DNA of 64,000 nucleotides from Bacteroidales bacterium. Lineage in GTDB: Bacteria; Bacteroidota; Bacteroidia; Bacteroidales; Rikenellaceae. Positions 24,859 through 32,989 of this stretch are shown in pieces. Within the stretch, counting starts at the first letter, position 1. Each line of letters opens with the position of its first letter. The notes under the pieces were generated by a model, which had not been told where the DNA came from, searched no databases, and saw only the letters and a list, made by a program, of their open reading frames with translations. Location: assembly GCA_949419965.1 (NCBI GenBank), contig CASPAC010000001.1:92748-156747 (forward strand). Direction: 5' to 3'. The translations under genes and the position numbers were made by a program.

Positions 24859-26550
24859 GAAGAAGTAGCTTTTCTGCCGGCGTTTCTCCTCCTGCGAGCG
24901 GGCGACGTAGACTTTTTCGTGGGTGTAGGGGTTTTCGCCCGTGTAGAACATGACCGACGAGAGGGTCAGCGGTGTGGGTGTCAGGTCTTGCACTTGTTCG
25001 AGCGTGAAGTGGAGTTTGCCCAGCACTTTTTGCGACAGCGCCCGCATGTCGCGTTCCGTGCAGCCCGGGTGCGACGAGATGAAGTAGGGGATCAGCTGGT
25101 AGGGCAGCTCCTCGGTGCGGCAGATGCGTCGGAAGTCGGTGTGCAGCCGTTCGAACATCGCGAACGGAGGTTTACGCATCAGCTTCAGCACCGGGTCTTC
25201 CGTGTGCTCGGGCGCCACCTTCAGCCGGCCCGACGTGTGGTGCTTGAGCACCGTCGCCAGGTAGGGCGAGTCGTCGAACAGGTCGTAGCGGATGCCGCTG
25301 CCGATAAAGGCTTTCTTGATGCCTTTCACGGCCCGGATCTTGGCATAGAGGTCGAGCGCTGGCCGGTGGTCGTTGTTCAGATTGGGGCATTTGGCCGGGT
25401 GCAGGCACGACGCCCGGCGGCATTTGCGGCACGCTTCGCGGTCGCGGCCGCCCATGCGGTACATGTTGGCCGAGGGGCCTCCGACATCCGACAGGTAGCC
25501 CTTGAATCCCGGCATCTTCGTTATTCGTTCCACTTCGGCCAGTATCGAGCGTTCGCTGCGCGAGTGGATGAACTTGCCCTGGTGGGCCGAGATCGTGCAG
25601 AACGAGCAGCCTCCGAAGCAGCCGCGGTGGATGTTTACCGAGAATTTGATCATCTCCCACGCCGGTATGGCGCCCTTGCCGTTGTAGCGCGGGTGGGGCG
25701 CCCGTTCGTAGGGCAGGTCGAACGAACGGTCGAGTTCTTCGGTCGTCAGCGTCGCCTGGGGCGGCGTTACCACCGTGTAGCGGTCGCCCGCGCGTTCGAC
25801 CAGCGTCGCTTCCGGCTCCGGCAGGTTGCTTTGGGTTTCGATGATCGTGAAGTTTTCGCCGAACGCCCGTTTGTCCGCACAGCATTCCTCATAACTGTGC
25901 AGGCGGATCGTCGTCGTCGGATCGAGCCGCGAGACGTAGGCTTCGTCGGCCAGGAACGCCACCTGGCGGATTTTGCGCAGCAGCTTGGCGTTGTAGCCGT
26001 TGCGCATCGCGCGGGCCACTTGTTGGATCACTCCTTCGCCCATGCCGTAGATCAGCAGGTCGGCGCCCGATTCGGCCAGAATCGAGGGTTTGAGCGTGTC
26101 GCTCCAGTAGTCGTAGTGGGTCAGTCGGCGCAGCGACGCTTCGATGCCGCCCACGACCACCGGCGTGTGGGGGTAGAGTCGTTTGAGTATCCGCGTGTAG
26201 ACCGTCACGGCGTAGTCGGGGCGGAATCCCGCTTTGCCGCCCGGCGTGTAGGCGTCGTCGTGGCGCAGCCGCAGGTTGGCCGTGTAGTGGTTGACCATCG
26301 AGTCCATCGCCCCGGCCGTCACGCCGAAAAAGAGACGCGGGGCACCCAGCTTCGTGAAGTCGCGCAGGTCGTCGCGCCAGTTGGGCTGGGGCACGATCGC
26401 CACCCGGTAGCCCTCGGCTTCGAGCAGCCGCCCGATCACTGCGGCGCCGAATGCCGGATGGTCGATGTAGGCGTCGCCCGTGAAAAGCACGACGTCCAGC
26501 TCGTCCCACCCTCGGGCACGCACTTCTTTTATGGTTGTAGGCAAAAACAA
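24850..26550 (-). CDS. YgiQ-family radical SAM protein (UPF0313)
   Basis: This protein of about 566 residues has an N-terminal cobalamin-binding-like region (ELDVVLFTGDAYIDHPAFGA, VVVGGIEASLRRLTHYDYW). It is followed by a radical SAM core with the CxxxCxxC motif in HRGCFGGCSFCTISAHQG and a C-terminal extension. The reaction of the family is unknown. No ATG is available in frame upstream of FLPTTIKEV. The annotated start is TTG, and homologues I recall have roughly ten more residues here, so the true start is uncertain. It is separated from rluD by 46 bp. Confidence 0.88.
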   Translation of the reverse strand: MFLPTTIKEVRARGWDELDVVLFTGDAYIDHPAFGAAVIGRLLEAEGYRVAIVPQPNWRDDLRDFTKLGAPRLFFGVTAGAMDSMVNHYTANLRLRHDDAYTPGGKAGFRPDYAVTVYTRILKRLYPHTPVVVGGIEASLRRLTHYDYWSDTLKPSILAESGADLLIYGMGEGVIQQVARAMRNGYNAKLLRKIRQVAFLADEAYVSRLDPTTTIRLHSYEECCADKRAFGENFTIIETQSNLPEPEATLVERAGDRYTVVTPPQATLTTEELDRSFDLPYERAPHPRYNGKGAIPAWEMIKFSVNIHRGCFGGCSFCTISAHQGKFIHSRSERSILAEVERITKMPGFKGYLSDVGGPSANMYRMGGRDREACRKCRRASCLHPAKCPNLNNDHRPALDLYAKIRAVKGIKKAFIGSGIRYDLFDDSPYLATVLKHHTSGRLKVAPEHTEDPVLKLMRKPPFAMFERLHTDFRRICRTEELPYQLIPYFISSHPGCTERDMRALSQKVLGKLHFTLEQVQDLTPTPLTLSSVMFYTGENPYTHEKVYVARSQEEKRRQKSYFFKK

Positions 26551-26596
26551 ATCGAGCGGTCGGATTCCCTTTTTGTTATACGGGGATGTTTGTTTT

Positions 26597-27676
26597 TCAG
26601 TTCTCTTTTTCGGCTGTCGCGGCGTAGTTGTCCCACTTGGTCAGCAAGGCCCGGAAATCCGCCGGCAGCTCGCTCTCGAAGCGCATTTCGCGGCGGGTCG
26701 TGGGGTGGTCGAAACCCAGCGACTGGGCATGCAGGGCATGGCGGGGCATCAGGGCGAAGCAGTTTTCGATGAATTGTTTGTATTTGGCGAACGTCGTTCC
26801 CTTGAGTATGCGGTCGCCGCCGTAGCGTTCATCGTTGAAAAGCGGATGTCCCTGCCAAGCCATGTGTACGCGGATCTGGTGCGTGCGCCCCGTCTCCAGG
26901 CGGCATTCGACCAGCGTCACGTAGCCGTAGCGTTTCAGCACGCGCCAGTGGGTTACGGCATGTTTGCCGTCCGAGCCGTCTTCGAATACATACATTTTTT
27001 GTCGTTCGCGGGGGCTGCGGCCTATGTTTCCCGTGATCGTTCCCTCGTCTTCGGCGAAGTCGCCCCACACCAGAGCCACGTAGCGGCGGTAGATCGTGTG
27101 GTCGAAAAATTGTTTCGCCAGCCGGGCATGGGTCTGTTCGTTCTTGGCCACGACCAGCAGTCCCGACGTGTTCTTGTCTATGCGGTGCACCAACCCCGCG
27201 CGCATGCCGCCGCTGTCGGCGATCTCCGTGCCGCGCAGATGCCAGGCCAGGGCGTTGACCAGCGTCCCCGAGTGGTTGCCCACGCCCGGATGCACCACCA
27301 TGCCGGCTTCCTTGTCGACCAGCAGCAGGTCGTCGTCTTCGTAGGGGATTTCGAGCGGAATTTCTTCCGGGTGGATTTCGTTGTCGCGCCGCGGATAGGG
27401 CAGCACGATCCGGATGCGGTCGAGCGGCTTGACCTTGTAGCTCGCCTTGGCCGGCATGTCGTTTACCAGGATGTTGCCGCTGTCGGCCGCCGCCTGGATG
27501 CGGTTGCGCGAGCAGTGCTCCATGCGCGCCACCAGGAACTTGTCCAGGCGCAGCATCGTCTGCCCCTTGTCGGCTACGACCGAGAAGTGTTCGTAGAGGC
27601 CGTCCTGCTCGCTCTCCTCCTCGCCCAGGGCCGGGTCGTCGAGCAGGTCGTCGTCCATGTAGGGTGCGTTGTCCAT
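26597..27676 (-). CDS. rluD: RluD-type 23S rRNA pseudouridine synthase
   Basis: This 359-residue enzyme isomerises uridines in helix 69 of 23S rRNA. An acidic N-terminal extension of about 30 residues precedes an S4 domain (RLDKFLVARMEHCSRNRIQA). The catalytic domain has the nucleophile Asp in GLVHRIDKNTSGLLVVAKN. ETGRTHQIRVHMAWQGHPLF is the second family motif. The start ATG shares one base with the stop of the upstream PASTA gene (TGATG), so translation is coupled. RluD is the most likely member of the RluA/C/D group by domain order, not proven. Confidence 0.93.
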   Translation of the reverse strand: MDNAPYMDDDLLDDPALGEEESEQDGLYEHFSVVADKGQTMLRLDKFLVARMEHCSRNRIQAAADSGNILVNDMPAKASYKVKPLDRIRIVLPYPRRDNEIHPEEIPLEIPYEDDDLLLVDKEAGMVVHPGVGNHSGTLVNALAWHLRGTEIADSGGMRAGLVHRIDKNTSGLLVVAKNEQTHARLAKQFFDHTIYRRYVALVWGDFAEDEGTITGNIGRSPRERQKMYVFEDGSDGKHAVTHWRVLKRYGYVTLVECRLETGRTHQIRVHMAWQGHPLFNDERYGGDRILKGTTFAKYKQFIENCFALMPRHALHAQSLGFDHPTTRREMRFESELPADFRALLTKWDNYAATAEKEN

Positions 27677-28659
27677 CAGTCGAAGAAGCTGTCGGGGTCG
27701 GATTGGTTTTGTTTCCCCGCAGCGGGGGTTTCGACGACCGGTTCGGCAGCCGTCGGTTCGGCGTATTCCAGTTTCGCCCGGGCGATCGAGTCGGCGCGCT
27801 CCTGCTCGCGGCGCTGGCGGGCCTGGGCCGCCTCGATGGCCCGTTGTTCTGCGTCCTGGCGAATTTTCTCCAATTTCGCTTCGTCGAGGGTCAGTTGCAG
27901 GTCGACTTTCGCGCCCAGATGCAGGCGGCGTTCCGCGGCGGGTTGTTGTAGATAGACGCGCGCATCTTTTTGGTTGAGCAGGTTGATGCCCTTGTCGAAA
28001 GCGATCTTTCCGACGTTGAGTCCCGATTCCCACAGCCGGCCCTTGGCTTCTTTGAGCGTCAGACCCACGGTCTCGGGCACATAGGTTGCGTTGTGTCCCG
28101 GCGCCACGCCCACGTAGAGTGTCACGCCCGAGCCCATTTCGGCTTCGAGGCGGCTGGAGGGTGTGACGGCGCGGCCCGCTACGAATTGGCTCAGCACATA
28201 ATTGGTCGCCATGTCGGTGCGGTAGATCAGTTCGCTGATTTCCAGTCCTGCGATTTCCAGCATATTCTTGGCCTGGCGCAGCGAGCGGTCGGCCACATAG
28301 GGCACAGGCACCATCTTCTGGCGGAAGGAGTTGATCGTGATGTAGACCGTGCGGCCGGGCTTCACTTCCACGCCGCCCGCGGGCAGCTGATCCAGCACGA
28401 TGCCGCCTTCGTAGGTCGGCACGAAGAGAGAGTCGTTGATTTGCAGGCGCAGGTCGTGTTTGCGGGCCGTGCGCTGGGCCTCGCGCAGCGGCATGCCCGA
28501 GAAGTCGGGCACCGTGCGCCGGTGTCCGTGGCGGGTGCCGATCTGCATGGCTATGTGGGCGGTCACGGCCAGGGCCGCGATGATCGCGCAGATCAGGAAG
28601 AGGTTGTAGATCAGCGAGTGCTCTTTGAGCCGCTGCCACAGGGATGCGGGTTTCTGCAT
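27676..28659 (-). CDS. Membrane-anchored protein with three PASTA domains
   Basis: This 327-residue protein has a short cytoplasmic N-terminus, one membrane helix (LIYNLFLICAIIAALAVTAH) and three extracytoplasmic PASTA domains. They start near VPDFSGMPLREAQRT (about residue 50), VPYVADRSLRQAKNM (118) and VPETVGLTLKEAKGR (192). A charged coiled segment (AIEAAQARQRREQERADSIA) and a proline-rich tail follow. PASTA domains bind peptidoglycan or regulate kinases in Gram-positives. This one has no kinase domain and is coupled to rluD and located next to an Lpt permease, so a cell-envelope role is inferred. Confidence 0.9.
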   Translation of the reverse strand: MQKPASLWQRLKEHSLIYNLFLICAIIAALAVTAHIAMQIGTRHGHRRTVPDFSGMPLREAQRTARKHDLRLQINDSLFVPTYEGGIVLDQLPAGGVEVKPGRTVYITINSFRQKMVPVPYVADRSLRQAKNMLEIAGLEISELIYRTDMATNYVLSQFVAGRAVTPSSRLEAEMGSGVTLYVGVAPGHNATYVPETVGLTLKEAKGRLWESGLNVGKIAFDKGINLLNQKDARVYLQQPAAERRLHLGAKVDLQLTLDEAKLEKIRQDAEQRAIEAAQARQRREQERADSIARAKLEYAEPTAAEPVVETPAAGKQNQSDPDSFFD

Positions 28660-28669
28660 GTCTTTCGCA

Positions 28670-29851
28670 TTATTTGGGGGCCTTCCGGTAGAGGTAGACC
28701 GCGATGAACAGATAGATGATGTTCGGAAGCCATACGGCCAGCCAGGGGGGCAGCGAGCCGCTTTTGGCGAATTCCTCGAAGAAGCGGTTGAACAGGATGT
28801 AGGAGAAGCAGAGGCCCGTGCCGATGCCGATGTGCAGGCCCGTGCCGCCGCGCACCTTGCGCGAGGAGAGCGACACGCCGATGAGCGTCAGGATGAACGT
28901 CGAGAGCGGATAGGCGTAGCGGGCGTGGCGTTCGACTTCGATGATGTTGATTGCGTCCGAGCCTTTGGCCCGCTGCTGGGCCAGGAAACGGTTCAGTTCC
29001 GAGATGTTCATCGTCTGGATCAGTTCGTTGACCCGCCCCAGTTCGCTCACTTCCAGATTGATGAGCGTGTCCAGGTTGCGGAACTGTTCGAAGGTCTCCG
29101 TTCCCGAGGCGTCGAATTCGCGTTTGGTGTAGCGCGGAGCCGTCCAGCGCTTGGTCTCGGGGTCGAAGCGGGTCTCCGAGGCTTCGAGCGAGCGGATCAT
29201 CGAGCCGCTTTCGTAGTGTTCCAGTACGAAGAACGAGGCCTGGTGCGAAGCGTCTCGGTAGCCGCGGATGTAGACGAACGTGCCCGGCTCGATCTGGCGG
29301 TAGATGTGCTGGTCGTATTGGGTATTCTGCTTGCGTTTGATGTACTGCGATTCGAACTCCACGATCTTGCGCTGCGAGAGCGGGATGACCCAGAGGTTGA
29401 GCGTGAGCGAAAGGCCGCCGATGATCAGGGCGCCCAGGAAGTAGGGCCACATCAGCCGCCGGAACGACATGCCGCCCGAGAGCATGGCCACGATTTCGGT
29501 CTGGTAGGCCATCTTCGAGGTAAAGAAGATGCAGGCGATGAAAGTGAACAGGCCGCTGAACTGGTTGATGAAGAACGGGATGAAGTTCAGGTAGTAGTCG
29601 AAGATCACGCTTCGCAGCGGTGCATGCAGCTCGGTAAAGTCGTCGATTTTCTCCACATAGTCGAAAAGCACGACTACCACGATAATCATCGCTATGGCGA
29701 AGAAGTAGGTCGACAGAAACTTGCCTAAGATGTAGCGGTCGAGAATCTTGTATCCCGGAAATCGGAACGTTTTCGACAAGCCGGAGACCGGGCCGGGCTT
29801 GTCCGCCTTGCGCCGGGAGGCGAAAAACTGCATGGAACCGAACCTCATCAT
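28670..29851 (-). CDS. LptF/LptG-type (YjgP/YjgQ) lipopolysaccharide transport permease
   Basis: This 393-residue membrane protein is part of the LptB2FG exporter that extracts LPS from the inner membrane. It shows ILDRYILGKFLSTYFFAIA at the first helix, the family stretch PFFINQFSGLFTFIACIFF, a periplasmic beta-jellyroll segment in the middle and three C-terminal helices. An extra N-terminal stretch of about 35 residues precedes the first helix; ATGs at 29851, 29848 and 29833 are all possible starts. It begins immediately after tgt, a pairing I recall from other Bacteroidetes. Confidence 0.9.
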   Translation of the reverse strand: MMRFGSMQFFASRRKADKPGPVSGLSKTFRFPGYKILDRYILGKFLSTYFFAIAMIIVVVVLFDYVEKIDDFTELHAPLRSVIFDYYLNFIPFFINQFSGLFTFIACIFFTSKMAYQTEIVAMLSGGMSFRRLMWPYFLGALIIGGLSLTLNLWVIPLSQRKIVEFESQYIKRKQNTQYDQHIYRQIEPGTFVYIRGYRDASHQASFFVLEHYESGSMIRSLEASETRFDPETKRWTAPRYTKREFDASGTETFEQFRNLDTLINLEVSELGRVNELIQTMNISELNRFLAQQRAKGSDAINIIEVERHARYAYPLSTFILTLIGVSLSSRKVRGGTGLHIGIGTGLCFSYILFNRFFEEFAKSGSLPPWLAVWLPNIIYLFIAVYLYRKAPK

Positions 29852-29852
29852 C

Positions 29853-30983
29853 TTAGAGTCTTCGTTGCAGTTTGGCGACCATCGTCTCTTTCCACGCCTT
29901 GAAGTCGCCGGCCGCTATGTGTTCGCGGGCCATGCCGACCAGCCGCAGGTAGAACGCAATGTTGTGCAGCGATGCGATTTCGGCCGCCAGCATCTCCCCG
30001 CAGACGCAGAGGTGGTGCAGGTAGGCTTTCGAGTAGAGCGTGTCGACGAACGCTGTGCCCTGCGGGTCGATCGGCGAGAAGTCGTCCTCCCACTTCTTGT
30101 TGCGGATGTTGATGATGCCCTCGGCCGTGAAGAGCTGGCCGTTGCGGCCGTTGCGCGTCGGCATCACGCAGTCGAACATGTCCACGCCGCGGTCGATGCC
30201 TTCCAATATGTTTACCGGAGTGCCGACGCCCATCAGGTAGCGGGGGCGGTTGTCGGGCAGGATGGCGTTGACGACCTCGATCATCTCGTACATCGTCTCC
30301 GTGGGTTCGCCCACAGCCAGACCGCCGATGGCATAGCCGTCGGCGTTGTAGCGCTTCGCGTTCTCCGCCGCTCTGGCCCGCAGATCGGGGTAGGTGCAGC
30401 CTTGGACGATGGGGAAGAGCGCTTGGTAGTGGCCGTATTTGGGCGCTGTCTGCGCATAGCGTTCGAAGCAGCGGTCGAGCCAGCGTTCCGTGAGGTCGAG
30501 CGACTTGGCCGCATAGTCGCGCGGCGCATCGCCCGGCGGGCATTCGTCGAACGCCATCATGATGTCGGCGCCGATGGTGCGTTCGGTGTCGATGACGCTT
30601 TCGGGCGTGAAAAGGTGCTTCGAGCCGTCGATGTGCGAGCGGAAGTGGCACCCCTCCTCCTTGAGCTTGCGGCATGCGGCCAGCGAGAAGACCTGAAAAC
30701 CGCCGCTGTCGGTCAGCATCGGCCCTTCCCAGGTCGAGAAACGGTGCACGCCGCCCGCCTTCTCGATGATCTCCATGCCGGGCCGCAGGTAGAGGTGGTA
30801 GGTATTGGCCAGAATGATCTGCGCCCGTGCTTCGTCGCGCACATCGCGGTGGTAGATGCCCTTGACCGTGGCGGCCGTGCCCACGGGCATGAAGATCGGC
30901 GTGAGGATCTCGCCGTGGTCGGTGCGCAATACGCCCGCACGGGCCTGCGACGAGGGGTCTTTATGTTGCAAGATGAATTCCAT
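29853..30983 (-). CDS. tgt: tRNA-guanine transglycosylase
   Basis: This 376-residue enzyme exchanges guanine 34 of GUN anticodons for preQ1 on the way to queuosine. Substrate motifs LTDSGGFQVFSL, MAFDECPPG and GGLAVGEPTETM, and the nucleophile Asp in DMFDCVMPTRNGRNG, are intact. The C-terminal zinc site is degenerate compared with the classic CxCxxC...H: it reads CVCGEMLAAEIASLHN. The start at 30983 (MEFILQHKDPSSQAR) fits the family. A TTG 62 codons upstream gives a non-homologous extension and was not used. queA of the same pathway lies at 61.5 kb. Confidence 0.95.
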   Translation of the reverse strand: MEFILQHKDPSSQARAGVLRTDHGEILTPIFMPVGTAATVKGIYHRDVRDEARAQIILANTYHLYLRPGMEIIEKAGGVHRFSTWEGPMLTDSGGFQVFSLAACRKLKEEGCHFRSHIDGSKHLFTPESVIDTERTIGADIMMAFDECPPGDAPRDYAAKSLDLTERWLDRCFERYAQTAPKYGHYQALFPIVQGCTYPDLRARAAENAKRYNADGYAIGGLAVGEPTETMYEMIEVVNAILPDNRPRYLMGVGTPVNILEGIDRGVDMFDCVMPTRNGRNGQLFTAEGIINIRNKKWEDDFSPIDPQGTAFVDTLYSKAYLHHLCVCGEMLAAEIASLHNIAFYLRLVGMAREHIAAGDFKAWKETMVAKLQRRL

Positions 30984-31045
30984 CGTTCTATGCTTTCGTT
31001 CCGGCTTTTGTTGCTCCCGGGAAAAACCTGCGCGCCGCAGCGTCC

Positions 31046-31102
31046 GGTTTATTCGCAGCGGCCGGTTCTTGGAGCCGGTTTGTTCCGCGCCCGGTTTGCA
31101 GG
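31046..31102 (-). repeat. Repeated AAACCGG motifs in the tgt leader
   Basis: On the minus strand the tgt leader carries AAACCGG at three places plus one GAACCGG variant within about 55 nt, interspersed with GC-rich arms able to form hairpins. I could not match this to a known preQ1 riboswitch class. Confidence 0.4.
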
Positions 31103-31166
31103 GCGTCGCCGCTTCTGCCGAATCCTGCGTGGAACCGTCCCAGGGCAAGGAAAGCCTATAACTCGA

Positions 31167-31174
31167 CAAAAGTA
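31167..31174 (-). promoter_or_regulatory. Candidate -7 element of tgt
   Basis: The minus strand reads TACTTTTG, matching TAnnTTTG. It lies 183 nt upstream of the tgt start and implies an unusually long leader of about 175 nt. No other -7 match was seen closer to the gene. Confidence 0.45.
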
Positions 31175-31183
31175 CGCAAAAAA

Positions 31184-31211
31184 ATTCTTAATTCTTAATT
31201 CTTAATTCTTA
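31184..31211 (+). repeat. Four tandem copies of the heptamer ATTCTTA
   Basis: ATTCTTA is repeated four times without interruption immediately upstream of the -7 element of the glycosyltransferase gene. Changes in copy number by slippage would alter the -33 region of that promoter. Confidence 0.85.
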
Positions 31212-31220
31212 ATTGTTTTC

Positions 31221-31228
31221 TACCTTTG
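31221..31228 (+). promoter_or_regulatory. -7 element of the glycosyltransferase operon
   Basis: TACCTTTG matches TAnnTTTG and lies 16 nt upstream of the start codon at 31245. The position expected for -33 falls inside the ATTCTTA repeat and lacks TTTG. Confidence 0.6.
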
Positions 31229-31244
31229 TGCTTATTTTAGGATT

Positions 31245-32411
31245 ATGCAGTTTTTCGATTCTTTCTTCGACTCTTTTCTGGCTTGCTACGGCAGGGAGGG
31301 CGCAGCGCTTGCCGCCGTGCTTCTGGTACTGCTGGGTGTGCAGCTCTATTATTATATTTTCGTTTACGGTCGTATCGCCGGTTACAAGAACAACCGCCGG
31401 CCCGTGGTGCTCGATGCCGATCCTCCCGTCTCGGTGGTCATGCCGCTTTTTTCCGAAGACTATGCTTTCGTCGAGGAGCGGCTGCCGCTGATCTTGGCCC
31501 AGAGCTATCCCAAGTTCGAGGTGGTAATCGTCTACGTGGGCCACGACACCGATTTCTACGAAGACCTCGCGCGGTTGAAGCAGTCGTTTCCGCAGATCAC
31601 GACGACTAAGATCCACCTTAATCCGCGCTTCCCCATTTCGCGCAAGATGGCGCTCAACGTCGGCATCAAGTCGGCCCATTACGAGCACATGATCTTCACT
31701 TCGACCGACGCCTGTCCGCAGACCGACCGATGGTTGTCGCTCATGGCCAAGGGTTTCACGCGGGGCGACGTCGTCGTGGGGTATTGCGGCGTCGAGCAGA
31801 AAGGCGGATTGGTCAACTACCTCATGCGCACCTGGCGCATGATGCACGCCGCCGAGTGGTTGGGCCGTGCCGTGCGCCGGCGTCCCTACCGCGGCATGTT
31901 GCAGAATTTCGGCTTTACCAAGACTTTGTATTTCGGTGCCAACGGCTTCAACCGGCTCAACATGAACATCGGCGAGGACGATCTTTTCTTGCAGCAGGTC
32001 ATGACGCGCAGCAACGTGAGCGTCATCCTCTCGCCGCGCGCTACGTTGCGCGAGAAGATTTGGGGCGGCCTGGGCTGGGGGTTGGGGCAGCTGCGCTATT
32101 TCGGTTCGGCGTTCCGGTTCTATCCTCGTTCGGCCAAGAACTACGTGCAATGGGAGATCGGTTCGCGGCTGCTCTTTTTCGCCGCCGTTCTTTGCGCCTT
32201 GATCTTCATGCCGTTGGAGTATAAGGCCGCCGTTGCTTTGCTCGTGTTGCTGCGTTATGTCATCGTGGCCATCGAGGTAAGGCGCATCGCCCAGCGCGTG
32301 GGCGAGCGAGGCATCGCATGGTGTTATTTCATCTACGATTTGTTGAGTCTGCCGGGGGCCATCCTCGTGCGGCTCATGCTGCTGCGCAAAGACAAGCGCG
32401 TATGGAGATAG
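31245..32411 (+). CDS. Membrane-associated family 2 glycosyltransferase
   Basis: This 388-residue protein has an N-terminal membrane helix (AALAAVLLVLLGVQLYYYIF). A GT-A catalytic domain follows (VSVVMPLFSEDYAFVEERLP, TSTDACPQTDRW as the probable DxD equivalent, NIGEDDLFLQQ as the acidic catalytic motif). Two or three C-terminal helices complete it. The domain order resembles GT2 enzymes that build surface polysaccharides or glycolipids. The gene overlaps the sigma factor gene by 10 bp, so the two are coupled. Donor and acceptor are unknown. Confidence 0.88.
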   Translation: MQFFDSFFDSFLACYGREGAALAAVLLVLLGVQLYYYIFVYGRIAGYKNNRRPVVLDADPPVSVVMPLFSEDYAFVEERLPLILAQSYPKFEVVIVYVGHDTDFYEDLARLKQSFPQITTTKIHLNPRFPISRKMALNVGIKSAHYEHMIFTSTDACPQTDRWLSLMAKGFTRGDVVVGYCGVEQKGGLVNYLMRTWRMMHAAEWLGRAVRRRPYRGMLQNFGFTKTLYFGANGFNRLNMNIGEDDLFLQQVMTRSNVSVILSPRATLREKIWGGLGWGLGQLRYFGSAFRFYPRSAKNYVQWEIGSRLLFFAAVLCALIFMPLEYKAAVALLVLLRYVIVAIEVRRIAQRVGERGIAWCYFIYDLLSLPGAILVRLMLLRKDKRVWR

Positions 32412-32962
32412 CCGACTACATTGTAGCCGACGACCGGCGCTTGGTCGAGTTGGTGCTCGCCGGCGACAATACGGCTTTCGAGTATCTTTTCGACCGCTAC
32501 CATGAGGCGATCCGGCGGCTGTTCATGCAGCGCATGGGCGGCGCCCGCGACGTGGACGATCTGTTGCAGGAGACTTTCGTCAAGGTCTACGTCAACCTCC
32601 ACCGCTACAATGCCGCCTATACGTTCGGGCAGTGGGTCTATACCATCGCCCGCAATACGTTCGTCGACTATGTTCGGCGCCGGCAGGACGACCTGCCCAT
32701 CGACGAACGCTTCGCGGCCCCGGCCTCCAGCGCTCCCACCCCCGAGGAGAGCGTCATCAACGGACAGCAGCGCCGGCAGCTGGAAAATTATCTGGAGCGT
32801 CTCTCCCCGCGTTACCGGAAGTTGATCGAGATGCGTTTTTTCGAGGAGTATTCTTACGAGGAGATCGCCGCCAAACTCGATCTGCCGCTCGGCACGGTCA
32901 AGACGCAGATCCATCGCGCCCGGGAGCGGATGTGCCGCTTCATCACGCAGGGGGAGGAGTGA
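32402..32962 (+). CDS. ECF-type RNA polymerase sigma factor
   Basis: This 186-residue sigma-70 family factor has region 2 (FEYLFDRYHEAIRRLFM, DVDDLLQETFVKVYVNLHRY, FGQWVYTIARNTFVDYVRRR) and region 4 (LSPRYRKLIEMRFFEEYSYEEIA followed by LGTVKTQIHRARERM). The start overlaps the glycosyltransferase end by 10 bp. No anti-sigma gene is adjacent on either side, which is common for ECF factors of this phylum, whose regulation is often unknown. Confidence 0.93.
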   Translation: MEIADYIVADDRRLVELVLAGDNTAFEYLFDRYHEAIRRLFMQRMGGARDVDDLLQETFVKVYVNLHRYNAAYTFGQWVYTIARNTFVDYVRRRQDDLPIDERFAAPASSAPTPEESVINGQQRRQLENYLERLSPRYRKLIEMRFFEEYSYEEIAAKLDLPLGTVKTQIHRARERMCRFITQGEE

Positions 32963-32989
32963 TTCCCGCCCCGCACAATTCATGATCCG

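Noticed and set aside
27676..28639. N-terminal extension of rluD by about 320 codons in the rluD frame
   Set aside because: The extension is a shadow of the PASTA gene in another frame. The rluD start at 27676 gives the normal protein.
30984..31166. Known preQ1 riboswitch in the tgt leader
   Set aside because: I could not find the conserved core of the preQ1 classes I know. It is reported only as an unexplained leader.
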